DNA of 64,000 nt from Luteibacter sp. OK325 (GTDB lineage: Bacteria > Pseudomonadota > Gammaproteobacteria > Xanthomonadales > Rhodanobacteraceae), in the NCBI RefSeq assembly GCF_003050935.1, contig NZ_QAOX01000002.1:620001-684000 (forward strand), given 5' to 3'. This document shows, one piece after another, positions 7,802 through 16,708 of the stretch. The first letter of the stretch is position 1. Each line of letters opens with the position of its first letter. The position numbers and the translations under genes were made by a program. Under the pieces are notes generated by a model that was not told where the DNA came from, searched no databases, and was given only the letters and a program-made list of their open reading frames with translations.

Positions 7802-8986
7802 ATGAAAGAGAATCCCAGGCTGAAGGCGGTTCGTGCCGTCCGGCAGGAGCTGGCAGCGGTCGGCATCGATCCGTTCGGCGTGCAGATCGACCAGATCGTC
7901 TCGCCCACCGAAGGCATCATCGACGGGCGGCCGACTATCCTCGCCGGCACCAACAATTACCTCGGCATGACCTTCGATGCCGACTGCATCGCATCGGCGC
8001 GCGAAGCCCTGGAATCGTCGGGCACGGGCACCACCGGGTCGCGCATGGCCAATGGCAGCTACGCCTCGCATCGCGAGCTCGAACTCGACCTGGCGCGGTT
8101 CTACGGCAAGCGCGATGCCATCGTGTTCTCCACCGGATACCAGGCCAACCTTGGCATGATCTCGGCGCTGGCCGGTCCGGGCGACACCGTGATGATCGAT
8201 GCCGACAGCCATGCCAGCATCTACGACGGTTGCACGCTGGCCGGCGCAAATACCATCCGCTTCCGTCACAACGACGCCGACGACCTGGCCAAGCGCATGC
8301 GTCGCCTCGGTGACGGTGCCGCCGACGCGCTGATCATCGTCGAAGGCGTCTACAGCATGCTGGGCGACCGCGCACCGTTGCGCGAGTTCGTCCGCGTGAA
8401 GAAGGAATTCGGCGCCACCCTGCTGGTCGACGAAGCCCACTCCATGGGCGTGCTCGGCGAGAAGGGCCAGGGCCTGGCCGAAGTGGATGGCGTCCTTGCG
8501 GACGTCGACTTCGTCGTCGGTACCTTCAGCAAGAGCCTGGGCAATACCGGCGGCTTCTGCGTCGGCGACTCCGCCGACATGGACGTGCTGCGCTATGCCA
8601 GCCGTCCGTACGTGTTCACCGCGTCCCTCGCGCCGGCGACGATCGCGGCAACGCGTACGGCGCTGCGCAAGCTGGAGAAAGCCACCGACCTTCGCAAGCG
8701 TCTGCAGGCCAATGCAGAGCGCCTGCACGCAGGCCTCTCGGCCCTCGGTTTCCGCCTCGGCGCGGCGCCCAACGCCGTGGTCGCCGTGCTCGTCGGCGAC
8801 AAACTCGAAGCGCTGCGTTTCTGGGATCACCTGCTCAAGCACGGTGTCTACGTGAACCTCATGGTGCCCCCGGCCACGCCGGGTAACGAATCGCTGCTTC
8901 GCTGCAGCGTGAGCGCCGCCCACACGCCGGAGCAGATCGACGCGATCTGTGCCGCGTTCGGGAGCTGGCCCGGCGTCAAGGCATGA
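7802..8986 (+). CDS. spt: Serine palmitoyltransferase-like alpha-oxoamine synthase (PLP)
   Basis: A 394-residue fold-type I PLP enzyme. The PLP lysine is in GTFSKSLGNTGG (about Lys244) and the metal-like aspartate motif is DEAHSMGVLG. NNYLGM, GTGTTGSRMANG and ASIYDG are typical of the alpha-oxoamine synthases (SPT, BioF, Kbl, HemA). Clustering with a private ACP, an acyl-ACP synthetase and an SDR reductase points to SPT, condensing serine with an acyl thioester to 3-ketosphinganine, rather than to BioF (no bio genes) or HemA. No clear Shine-Dalgarno precedes the ATG, so translation may be coupled to the ACP. The stop overlaps the flippase start (ATGA). Confidence 0.75.
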   Translation: MKENPRLKAVRAVRQELAAVGIDPFGVQIDQIVSPTEGIIDGRPTILAGTNNYLGMTFDADCIASAREALESSGTGTTGSRMANGSYASHRELELDLARFYGKRDAIVFSTGYQANLGMISALAGPGDTVMIDADSHASIYDGCTLAGANTIRFRHNDADDLAKRMRRLGDGAADALIIVEGVYSMLGDRAPLREFVRVKKEFGATLLVDEAHSMGVLGEKGQGLAEVDGVLADVDFVVGTFSKSLGNTGGFCVGDSADMDVLRYASRPYVFTASLAPATIAATRTALRKLEKATDLRKRLQANAERLHAGLSALGFRLGAAPNAVVAVLVGDKLEALRFWDHLLKHGVYVNLMVPPATPGNESLLRCSVSAAHTPEQIDAICAAFGSWPGVKA

Positions 8987-10320
8987 AGCACTGGTTCTCC
9001 GATGGCGCGTTTCGCGCCATCGTGCGCAATGCGTCCATCCTCGGTTCGAGCAACGTCGTCAGTGCCCTGCTGAGCCTGCTGGCACTCGGCTGCGCGGGCC
9101 GCGGCATGACGCCGGCGCTGTTCGGTACTCTGGTCGTCGTCCAGGCCTACGCCAAGACGGTCAGCGATATCGCCAAGTTCCAGACCTGGCAGTTCGTCGT
9201 CCAGTTCGGCACCCCTGCCCTCGCCCACAAGGACGTCCAGCGCTTCCGTGACGTCACCGGGTTCTCGTTCGGCCTCGACCTGGCGAGCGGCATCGTCGCG
9301 GCCGTGGGCGGCATGATCCTGTTGCCCCTGCTCAGTCATTCGGTGGGCATCTCGACCGAAGACTTCTGGTGGGCGCTGGCCTACTGCACGCTGATCCCGA
9401 CCATGACGGCGGCGACGCCCACGGGCATCCTCCGCTCGATCGACCGCTTCGACCTGATCGCCGTGCAGCAGGCCGTCACACCTTTCCTGCGCGCCATCGG
9501 CAGCATCATCGCCTACTTCGCCCACCTTGGTTTCCCCGGTTTCCTGGCGACGTGGTACCTGTCCAGCCTGGTCGGCGACATCGCGCTTTGGGTGTTCGCG
9601 GTCCAGGAGCTGCGCCGGCAGAACATCGAGCATGCCCTGCGGCCGGGGTTGTTTGCCCCGGCCCGACGCATCAAGGGCGCCTGGGATTTCGTCTGGACAA
9701 CCAATTTCTCCCACTCGATCTGGTCGGCCCGTAATGCTGGCACCAACGTGCTGGTCGGCGTCATGCTCGGCCCCACCGCGGCCGGCCTGTTCAAGGTCGC
9801 GATGACCTTCTTCGACGCGGCCGGTACACCCGCCTCGCTCATGCAGAAAAGCTTCTATCCGGAGATCATGCGCCTCGATCCGGCCAGTACGCGGCCGTGG
9901 AAGCTCGGCCTGCGCTCGGCCGCCCTGGCCGGCGGGCTGGGCATCCTCGTCGCACTGTTGGTGTTCGTTGTGGGAAAGCCACTGATTTCCGCGGTGTTTG
10001 GCGCGAAGTATCTCGAGTCCTACAGTTTGCTGCAGGTGATGTGCGGCGCGCTCGTGGTTTCCATGGCGGGATTCCCCCTGGAATCGTTGCTGTACATTGC
10101 CAGCCGCCAGCGTGCGGCGCTGGTTGCGCAGGGACTCGCGGCGCTGATATACGTCGGGCTGCTCATCGGTTTCACGCATGTCTTCGGCATCATGGGCGCG
10201 GCTGTCGCCTATTTCGGCGGTCAGTGCCTGGAAGCGTTTTTCTTCCTGGTCCCGACCCTGTCCGCCTACCGCAAGCGGCACACGCTGTCGTTCTACAAGC
10301 CTGAGGAAGCGCAGTCATGA
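8983..10320 (+). CDS. Wzx-like polysaccharide/lipid-oligosaccharide flippase (MOP superfamily)
   Basis: A 445-residue polytopic membrane protein with about 12 hydrophobic segments, starting at the ATG overlapping the SPT stop. The N-terminus (NASILGSSNVVSALLSLLAL) and the repeated GxxAAGLFKVA-type segments fit the Wzx/RfbX family, which moves lipid-linked sugars across the inner membrane. In an operon with sphingolipid enzymes it may flip a glycosylated or otherwise decorated lipid. However, no glycosyltransferase is present in the window, so the cargo is unknown. Its stop overlaps the next gene's start. Confidence 0.7.
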   Translation: MKHWFSDGAFRAIVRNASILGSSNVVSALLSLLALGCAGRGMTPALFGTLVVVQAYAKTVSDIAKFQTWQFVVQFGTPALAHKDVQRFRDVTGFSFGLDLASGIVAAVGGMILLPLLSHSVGISTEDFWWALAYCTLIPTMTAATPTGILRSIDRFDLIAVQQAVTPFLRAIGSIIAYFAHLGFPGFLATWYLSSLVGDIALWVFAVQELRRQNIEHALRPGLFAPARRIKGAWDFVWTTNFSHSIWSARNAGTNVLVGVMLGPTAAGLFKVAMTFFDAAGTPASLMQKSFYPEIMRLDPASTRPWKLGLRSAALAGGLGILVALLVFVVGKPLISAVFGAKYLESYSLLQVMCGALVVSMAGFPLESLLYIASRQRAALVAQGLAALIYVGLLIGFTHVFGIMGAAVAYFGGQCLEAFFFLVPTLSAYRKRHTLSFYKPEEAQS

Positions 10321-11156
10321 CACGCCGTCGTGGCCCCACGTGGCAGAAATTCCCGGCCGAAACATTGCGGCGCTTATTCGACGCCGTGGATGTCGACGAT
10401 ATCGTCGACGCCCATGTCTCACTGCCCGATCCCATCGTGCTGGCATGCCCCGAGGAATCGATACGGCAGTGTTACGCGCTGTGCCTGCAGTTCTGGGAAG
10501 ACGGTTTCACGCGCGAGGATGCATTGCGACTGGTCGAAAAATTGCTTCGTAACGAAGGGCTGAGCGCCGACGAACGTCTCGAGTTCAAGCACATCCGTGC
10601 GAGGTACAAGCATCTGCGTTTTGCGCAACGGCTATACAGCAAACCTCACCGATCGGACTTCCTGTTCGACCTCACGACGCGCGTCTTTGGCAAGCTGCAG
10701 GATGCGTTTCGCAGCGGCCGGCGTGGCGGCATCGTCCGCAATGGCCTCATGCTTCGGGTGCTGCTGTCAAAGCCGGTCTGGTCGATGGTCCAGCGAGCGA
10801 TGGAAAACACGCGTCTGGCCAGCGAGCCGGGACTGATCGCTTTCCAGCAGGCGGAAATGCGCGACCTGAAGAAATCCATGGCACGCACCCACTTCGCCGG
10901 CCACCAGTTCCATACGGTGCGCAAGATCGTCAGCATGCAGGTGTCCTTCTACGACACGCTAAGGACGCTCGGTCCGAACGATCACGCCTTCCGCATGTCG
11001 CGTTTCCTTGCGGCGATCAACGGCCTGATGGGCTCACGCCACGACGAAATGGTTGCGGAAGCCCTGTCAGGCCGTCGACACTACGACACGCCGGCGCCGC
11101 TGGCCAAGGAAACCCGGTCCCGGCTGGAGACCCTGATCGCCCGCTATCCGCTGTAA
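10317..11156 (+). CDS. Unrecognised 279-aa basic helical protein, copy 1 (CHAD-like C-terminus?)
   Basis: A 279-residue soluble protein with no signal peptide, rich in Arg, Lys and His. The N-terminal part starts around WQKFPAETLRRLFDAV. The C-terminal block HTVRKIVSMQVSFYDTLRTLG followed by FLAAINGLMGSRHDEMV resembles CHAD domains (helical, basic, polyphosphate-binding) in its HxxRK...LG...GxxHD layout, but I cannot be sure. It starts at an ATG overlapping the flippase stop, so it is part of the ceramide-type operon. The next gene is a close duplicate. I do not assign a function. Confidence 0.8.
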   Translation: MTRRRGPTWQKFPAETLRRLFDAVDVDDIVDAHVSLPDPIVLACPEESIRQCYALCLQFWEDGFTREDALRLVEKLLRNEGLSADERLEFKHIRARYKHLRFAQRLYSKPHRSDFLFDLTTRVFGKLQDAFRSGRRGGIVRNGLMLRVLLSKPVWSMVQRAMENTRLASEPGLIAFQQAEMRDLKKSMARTHFAGHQFHTVRKIVSMQVSFYDTLRTLGPNDHAFRMSRFLAAINGLMGSRHDEMVAEALSGRRHYDTPAPLAKETRSRLETLIARYPL

Positions 11157-11177
11157 GCGGGTTCAGGATGCACAGCA

Positions 11178-12017
11178 ATGATCGGCAGTGGTGCGCGCAT
11201 GTGGCAGAAATTTCCGGCGGAAACGCTGCGGCGTTTATTCGACGCCGTCGAGATCAACGACATCGTCGACGACCATGTCGCCCTGCCCGACCCCATCGTG
11301 CTGGGATGCCCGGAAGAATCGATACGGCAGTGCTACTCGCTGTGCCTGCAATTCTGGGAAGACGGCTTCACGCGCGCGGACTTGTTGCGGCTGGTCGAGA
11401 AGCTGCTTCGCGACGAAAAGCTGAGTGACGACGAACGTCGCGAGTTCAAGTACATCCGGGCGCGATACAAGCACCTGCGCTTTGCGCAACGCCTATACAG
11501 CAGGCATCACGTCTCGGACTACCTATTCGACCGGACGACGCGCCAGTTGGGCAAGCTGCAGGATGCGTTTCGCGGCGGTCAACGCCGTGGCATCGTTCGC
11601 AGCGGCCTCAAGCTACGCGTACTGCTGTCAAAGCCTGTGTGGTGGATCGTACGGCGTTCGATGGAGAACACGCGCCTGGATAGCGAGGCGGGGTTCATCG
11701 CTTTCCGTAAAGCGGAAATGCGCGGCCTGAAAAAGGCCATGGCGGACACCGCCTTCGCCGGTCATGAGTTCCATACGGTGCGCAAGATCGTCAGCATGCA
11801 GGTGTCCTTCTACGACACGCTGAGGACGCTCGGTCCGAACGATCACGCCTTCCGTATGTCGCGGTTCCTGGCGGCCATCAACGGCCTGATGGGTTCCCGC
11901 CACGACGAGATGGTCGCCGAGGCCCATTCCGGCCAACGGCATTACGACACCCCGGCACCACTGGCCGAGGGAATCCGTTCGCGCCTCGAGACCCTGATCG
12001 CCAGTTATCCGCTTTAG
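11178..12017 (+). CDS. Unrecognised 279-aa basic helical protein, copy 2 (tandem paralog)
   Basis: Same length and near-identical architecture as the preceding gene, 21 bp downstream. It starts MIGSGARMWQKFPAETLRRL. The central region differs moderately (FRGGQRRGIVRSGLKLRV versus FRSGRRGGIVRNGLMLRV), while an 88-nt block at 11767-11854 matches 10906-10993 with a single mismatch, suggesting gene conversion or strong constraint. It is the last gene of the plus-strand operon. No function is assigned. Confidence 0.8.
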   Translation: MIGSGARMWQKFPAETLRRLFDAVEINDIVDDHVALPDPIVLGCPEESIRQCYSLCLQFWEDGFTRADLLRLVEKLLRDEKLSDDERREFKYIRARYKHLRFAQRLYSRHHVSDYLFDRTTRQLGKLQDAFRGGQRRGIVRSGLKLRVLLSKPVWWIVRRSMENTRLDSEAGFIAFRKAEMRGLKKAMADTAFAGHEFHTVRKIVSMQVSFYDTLRTLGPNDHAFRMSRFLAAINGLMGSRHDEMVAEAHSGQRHYDTPAPLAEGIRSRLETLIASYPL

Positions 12018-12034
12018 TCCGGGGCTGAATCTTC

Positions 12035-12212
12035 AGGGCTCGGCTCCGCCATCGCGTTTTGCACTCAGGCCTGGGTGCCGCAAGCACCCGATCGCCGATG
12101 AATCGGCTCCTACCAGGCAAGTGCCGTGCGTGCTCGTCGCTCTCGCTCTGCCTCCGGCCACCTCAGGGGTTGAGGGGACTCGTCCGCAAAGGCGATGGCG
12201 GAGCCGAGCCCT
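12035..12212. repeat. 21-bp perfect inverted repeat spanning the junction of two convergent operons
   Basis: AGGGCTCGGCTCCGCCATCGC at 12035-12055 is the exact reverse complement of 12192-12212, and the pairing continues imperfectly inward (GTTTTGC against GCAAAG). The 136-bp interior holds smaller hairpins and one REP copy. It can form a large bidirectional hairpin and may terminate both operons, although no clear T-run follows either arm. Confidence 0.75.
12091..12115 (-). repeat. REP palindrome, single copy
   Basis: ATCGCCGATGAATCGGCTCC plus TACCA; its complement matches the REP units at 30319-30392 and 52941-53009. The core GCCGATGAATCGGC is a near-perfect palindrome. Confidence 0.75.
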
Positions 12213-12224
12213 AGCGGCAAGACC

Positions 12225-13595
12225 TCAGCGCGGGGATTTGGGATCGCGGACGGACTCCGGCTGCCAGCCGCCGCCCAGGGCCATGATGAGGTTCACGCTG
12301 GCATCCAGGCGGCGCAGGCGAAGTTGCATGTCGCCGCGGACGCCATCGAGCGCCGCGTTGGCGGCATCCACGACGGCTGGATAGTCGGCGACGCCTTCCT
12401 TGTACTGGTTCCGTGTGACGCGGTCGGACTCCGTCGCCGCCGTCGCCGCCTTGGCCTGGAGCTCGGCGTTGACCGCCAGTGTGCTGATCACCACGAGGCC
12501 GTCTTCGACTTCACGGAACGCATCGAGCACGGTCTGTCGGTAGTTCGCGACCGCCTCGTTATAGGCCTCGTCGGCGTTGGTGAGCTGCCCGGTCAGGTGA
12601 CCGCCGGTGAACAACGGCGCCCGGATATCCGCCGTTCCCGTCGGGCCCTTCAGGATACCGATGCCGGCGGCCAGACTGATCGAGGGCAAGGTCTCAGCCT
12701 TGGCGACGCCGATGCGGGCGCTGGCGGCAGCCATCCGGCGTTCGGCCGCGGCCACGTCCGGGCGGCGCTCCAGCAGGCTCGCAGGGACACCTGCCGGAAT
12801 CACCGGCACATTCGCGTCAAAGGGCGCCGGGGCGATCGCAAACGCCGCGGGCGGCTTGCCGAGCATCACCGCGATCGCATGTTCGAGCTGCGCGCGGGCC
12901 GCCTTGGTATCGGCCAGTTGAAGTTGCGCGGAGCTTGCCTTTATCACCGCCCCGGCCACGTCGGAGCTGGACGCCTGGCCCTGCGCGTACTGATTGCCGA
13001 CCATGCGGTGCAACTGTTCGGCGGCATCCGCGGAGCGTTGCATCAGTCCGATCACCGCATCGTCCTGGCGTAATGCAAAGTAGCTCTGCACGAGCTGCCC
13101 CTGCATCGACAACGTCGCGCCGGCGAGGTCGTCCTTACTTGCCTCGGCGATGGCGCGGTGGGACTCGACATCACGGCGGATCCGACCCCACAGGTCGAGC
13201 TCCCAGGTGACCCCGATACCCACATCGTTCTCGTTCTTGCGGCCCGACTTGAGGGTGCCGGCGCTGACCTGCGGCACCGACGCAGCCTGCGCCTCCTGAA
13301 TGAGTGCCTGGGCCTGGCCTACGCGAGCCGCGGCAGCTGCGAGCGACTGGTTGTTCACCGCCACCTGCGACACCAGCGCGTTGAGCGTGGGGTCGCCGTA
13401 GATCTCCCACCACTTGCCGGCGATCGCCGGTTCCGCGTGCTGACCAGCCTGCAGGCTCGCTTCCTTGTACGCGGCAGGCACAGCCGTCGACGGACGCACG
13501 TAATTCGGCCCGACCTCGGTACAAGCGGCGACAAGCACCACGATGCCCGCGACAAGAACGGCGCGTAGACCGTGAGCGTGGAACCGCGCGCTCAC
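12225..13595 (-). CDS. RND efflux outer-membrane lipoprotein, NodT family
   Basis: A 456-residue TolC-like channel. The GTG at 13595 overlaps the upstream permease stop (GTGA) and gives a short N-terminus followed by a lipobox (VVLVAAC, Cys about residue 23), then TEVGPNYVRP, the hallmark of NodT/OprM proteins. The body shows the two long alpha-helical repeats with QALIQEAQAASVPQVSAGTL-like and KAETLPSISLAAGIG segments. It forms the outer-membrane exit duct for the MdtA/B/C-type pump encoded upstream. It ends 13 bp from the inverted repeat at 12035-12212. Confidence 0.9.
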   Translation of the reverse strand: MSARFHAHGLRAVLVAGIVVLVAACTEVGPNYVRPSTAVPAAYKEASLQAGQHAEPAIAGKWWEIYGDPTLNALVSQVAVNNQSLAAAAARVGQAQALIQEAQAASVPQVSAGTLKSGRKNENDVGIGVTWELDLWGRIRRDVESHRAIAEASKDDLAGATLSMQGQLVQSYFALRQDDAVIGLMQRSADAAEQLHRMVGNQYAQGQASSSDVAGAVIKASSAQLQLADTKAARAQLEHAIAVMLGKPPAAFAIAPAPFDANVPVIPAGVPASLLERRPDVAAAERRMAAASARIGVAKAETLPSISLAAGIGILKGPTGTADIRAPLFTGGHLTGQLTNADEAYNEAVANYRQTVLDAFREVEDGLVVISTLAVNAELQAKAATAATESDRVTRNQYKEGVADYPAVVDAANAALDGVRGDMQLRLRRLDASVNLIMALGGGWQPESVRDPKSPR

Positions 13596-16500
13596 TTCAG
13601 CGCTCCGTTGCGGCCTGCCGACCATGCGGCGTCCCCTCGGGCCCTGAAACTCTGCGTCCATCGTCCTGCCCACCTGCTGAATCTGTCGAGATAAAGGTAC
13701 ACAACCGGAGTCGTGTAAAGCGTCAACAACTGGCTCACCACCAGACCACCACCCATCGCGATGCCGAGCGGCGCGTGCATTTCCGAGCCGTCGCCGCGCG
13801 ATATGGCCAGGGGCACCGCCGCGACCATCACCGCCAGCGAGGTCATCAGGATCGGGCGAAAGCGCAGGCGACAGGCTTTCTGGATCGCCTCGGCCGGCGT
13901 CAGCCCCTCGCCTCGCTGCGCGGCGAGCGCGAAGTCCACCATCATGATCGCGTTCTTCATCACGATACCGATTAGGGCGAAAACACCGATCAGGGCGATC
14001 ACGTCGAAGTCGGTCCGGAACACGATCAGCGCGAATACCGCGCCGACCGCCGCGGACGGCAGCGTGGAAAGAATCGTCAGCGGGTGGAAGCAGCTTTCGT
14101 AAAGGATGCCAAGAACGATGAACAGCGTAAGGAACGCACCGAGGATCAAGGCCGGCTCGCTTGATGCCACCTGCCGCGCCGCACCCGCCGAACCGGCGAA
14201 AGTGCTACGCACCGAGGTCGGCATGGATGTGCGATCCACCGCACGCTGGATCGCCTGTGTCGCCTGCGATAGCGATACACCCGGCGCCCGGTCGAACGAG
14301 ATCGTCGCCGACAGGGACTGCCCGAAATGAGAGATGCTCAGTGGCACGTTGAACTGGCGCACATGCCCCAGCATCAGTAATGGCACGTTGCTTCCACCGG
14401 CGCCGGGCACCTGGATCTGGTTGAATGCATCGGGCGACTGCGCGTGCTCGGGCGCCACGCCCATCAGCACGGGAACCTGATCCGCCGGCGAAAAAATCGT
14501 CGCCGCACGGCGGTCGGCGAAGGCATCGCGCAGGACGCCGTCGACGCGTGCGTAGCTGATGCCGTATTGCGCCGTGGTATCGCGATCGACATCCAGCGAG
14601 GTCGCCAGCGCCGTACCGCCATTGTCGCTATGCACATTGCTGATCTGCGGAATCGTCGTCATGGCCTGGGTAATCCGCGGCGCCCATGTGCGCAGGAGTT
14701 CCGGCGAATCGGCCTGGATGGTGTATTCGTTCGACGCGCGGCTGCGACGGCCACCGACGCGAATGTTCTGCACCGAGGTGACCGTAAACGTTCCGCCGGA
14801 GAGGCGAGCCAGTTTGGCGTTCAACCGGGCCGCGACTTCGTCGGCGCTCGCGTCGCGCTTCGCGAGCGGTTTCAGCGTCGCAAACAACGAGCCCGAATCG
14901 TGCTCGGCGTAGCCGGCAACGCTCTGGATGGCGGGGTCGGCGCGCACCACATCGAGGAACGTGGCCAGCTTCGCCCTGGCCACGGGGAAGGAGGCACTGT
15001 CATCGGTGTCGAAGTCGCCGGTGAGCTCACCGGTGTCCTGGCGCGGGAAGAATCCCTTGGGCACCACGATGTAGAGAACAACGCTCAGGCAAAGCACCGC
15101 GAGCAAGGAAAGCATGGTCAGCGGCGCACGGCGGAGCGCCACGACGAGGCTATCGTCATACGCCTTCTGCAGCCTGGCGAACGCGCGCTCGCTCCACTGG
15201 AAAACGCGGCCATGGCGACGACGCGAGCTTTCCGGCTTCAGCCACAACGCACACAGCATGGGCACGAAGGTCAGCGATACCACGAGGGAGATCGCGATCA
15301 CTACCGCAAGCGTGACGGCGAACTCGCGCACGAACAGGCCGACGTAGCCACCCATCAGCAACAAGGGGATGAACACCGCGATCAGCACCGCGCTCATGGA
15401 AAGCACGGTAAGGCCCACCTCGCCCGCACCGACCCGTGCCGCCTCACGCGGCGCCATGCCGTCTTCGATGTGCCGGGCGATGTTCTCGACCACCACCACG
15501 GCGTCGTCCACGGTGAAACCCACCGCGATGGTCAGCGCCATCAGGGACAGGATGTCGAGGCTGTATCCGAGCAGATACATCACCGTCATGGCGCCCAGCA
15601 GGGAGATCGGTGCCACGGCGCTGGCGATCAACGCGGCGCGGACATCCCGAAGGAACAGCAGCATGACGACCACGACCAGCACCACTGCCAGGGCCAGCGT
15701 ATGTTCCGCACCGCTCAGCGAACCGCGCACGGATGTCGCGCGATCGACGATAACGCTCACCTTCATGTCGCCCGGCAAGGACGCCTGCAGCGCAGGCAGA
15801 CGCCGGGTGATGCCGTCGATCACCTCGATGATATTGGCGCCGGCCTTGTGCCGGACGAGGGCCAGCACCGCGGGTTCGCCGTTGGCGAGCGCCGCATTGT
15901 CGGGGTCGCGCACGGTATTGACGACACGGGCGATGTCACCGAGGGACACGGCGGTGCCGTCGCGGCCGGACACCACCAGCGCGCGGAATTTTTCCGCCGT
16001 ATCGAGCTGGCCGTTCGTGGCCACCTGCAGGTAGCGGTCGCCAATCTCCAGCGCGCCGGACGCCTGGTTCGAGACGGCGGCGGCGACGGCGTGGCGCAGC
16101 TGCTCGAAGCCCACCCCGCGCTGGTTCATCGCCGTCGGATCCAGATCGATGCGCACGGCCGGCACGGAGCTACCGACGAGTTCCACGTCGCCCACGCCGT
16201 CCACCTGCGCCAGCATCTGGCTGAAGGTCGTCGAGGCGACGGCATACATTTGTCCCGGGCTCGCATCGCGCGAGGTCAGGCTGAGCACGAGCACGGGGGC
16301 ATCGGCCGAGCTCACCGCACGGTAGGTCGGGCTGCCCGGCATGTCGGAGGGCAAGTCGCCGCGAGCGGCATTGATCGCCGCCTGCACGTCGCGTGTCGCG
16401 CCGACCACGTTGCGCGAGAAGTCGAAGCTCAGGCGGATATCCGTCGCGCCGTTCGTGCTCACCGAGGTCATCTCGGTCACACCGGCGATGCGTCCGAGCG

Positions 16501-16708
16501 CACGCTCAAGCGGGGTCGCCACGGCCGAGACCATCGTCGCCGGACTGGCACCGGGCAGAGAGGCCGAGACCTTGATGGTCGGCACGTCCACTTCGGGCAG
16601 CGAGGCGATCGGCAGCAGGCGCCACGCCAGCGCACCGGCGATCACCAGGCCCAGGCACAGCAGCGATGTCGCCACCGGCCGGTCGATGAATAGCCGTGAG
16701 ATGTTCAT
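13592..16708 (-). CDS. mdtC: RND multidrug efflux permease, MdtC-like
   Basis: A 1038-residue HAE1-family inner-membrane proton antiporter with 12 predicted TM helices and two large periplasmic loops. It begins with the characteristic MNISRLFIDRPVATSLL. The TM4 proton-relay segment is seen as GFTVDDAVVVVENIARH. The second half carries ALIGIVMKNAIMMVDFALAAQ. It overlaps the preceding permease by four bases and the NodT gene by four. Pairing of two distinct permeases in one operon is the MdtBC arrangement, in which the pump is a heterotrimer. The drug or lipid cargo cannot be read from sequence. Confidence 0.9.
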   Translation of the reverse strand: MNISRLFIDRPVATSLLCLGLVIAGALAWRLLPIASLPEVDVPTIKVSASLPGASPATMVSAVATPLERALGRIAGVTEMTSVSTNGATDIRLSFDFSRNVVGATRDVQAAINAARGDLPSDMPGSPTYRAVSSADAPVLVLSLTSRDASPGQMYAVASTTFSQMLAQVDGVGDVELVGSSVPAVRIDLDPTAMNQRGVGFEQLRHAVAAAVSNQASGALEIGDRYLQVATNGQLDTAEKFRALVVSGRDGTAVSLGDIARVVNTVRDPDNAALANGEPAVLALVRHKAGANIIEVIDGITRRLPALQASLPGDMKVSVIVDRATSVRGSLSGAEHTLALAVVLVVVVMLLFLRDVRAALIASAVAPISLLGAMTVMYLLGYSLDILSLMALTIAVGFTVDDAVVVVENIARHIEDGMAPREAARVGAGEVGLTVLSMSAVLIAVFIPLLLMGGYVGLFVREFAVTLAVVIAISLVVSLTFVPMLCALWLKPESSRRRHGRVFQWSERAFARLQKAYDDSLVVALRRAPLTMLSLLAVLCLSVVLYIVVPKGFFPRQDTGELTGDFDTDDSASFPVARAKLATFLDVVRADPAIQSVAGYAEHDSGSLFATLKPLAKRDASADEVAARLNAKLARLSGGTFTVTSVQNIRVGGRRSRASNEYTIQADSPELLRTWAPRITQAMTTIPQISNVHSDNGGTALATSLDVDRDTTAQYGISYARVDGVLRDAFADRRAATIFSPADQVPVLMGVAPEHAQSPDAFNQIQVPGAGGSNVPLLMLGHVRQFNVPLSISHFGQSLSATISFDRAPGVSLSQATQAIQRAVDRTSMPTSVRSTFAGSAGAARQVASSEPALILGAFLTLFIVLGILYESCFHPLTILSTLPSAAVGAVFALIVFRTDFDVIALIGVFALIGIVMKNAIMMVDFALAAQRGEGLTPAEAIQKACRLRFRPILMTSLAVMVAAVPLAISRGDGSEMHAPLGIAMGGGLVVSQLLTLYTTPVVYLYLDRFSRWAGRWTQSFRARGDAAWSAGRNGALK

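Noticed and set aside
7802-8986. Assignment of the PLP enzyme as BioF, Kbl or HemA
   Set aside because: No biotin, threonine or heme genes nearby; private ACP and acyl-ACP synthetase favour SPT, though sequence alone cannot exclude the others.
8848-10281. A 477-codon minus-strand frame across the flippase
   Set aside because: The plus strand encodes about 12 membrane segments; the antisense product is Asp/Arg/Gln-rich without motifs.
14444-16693. A 749-codon open frame on the plus strand across the RND permease gene
   Set aside because: Antisense to a clear MdtC-like permease; the His/Gln/Arg-rich composition is typical of reading the complementary strand of high-GC genes.
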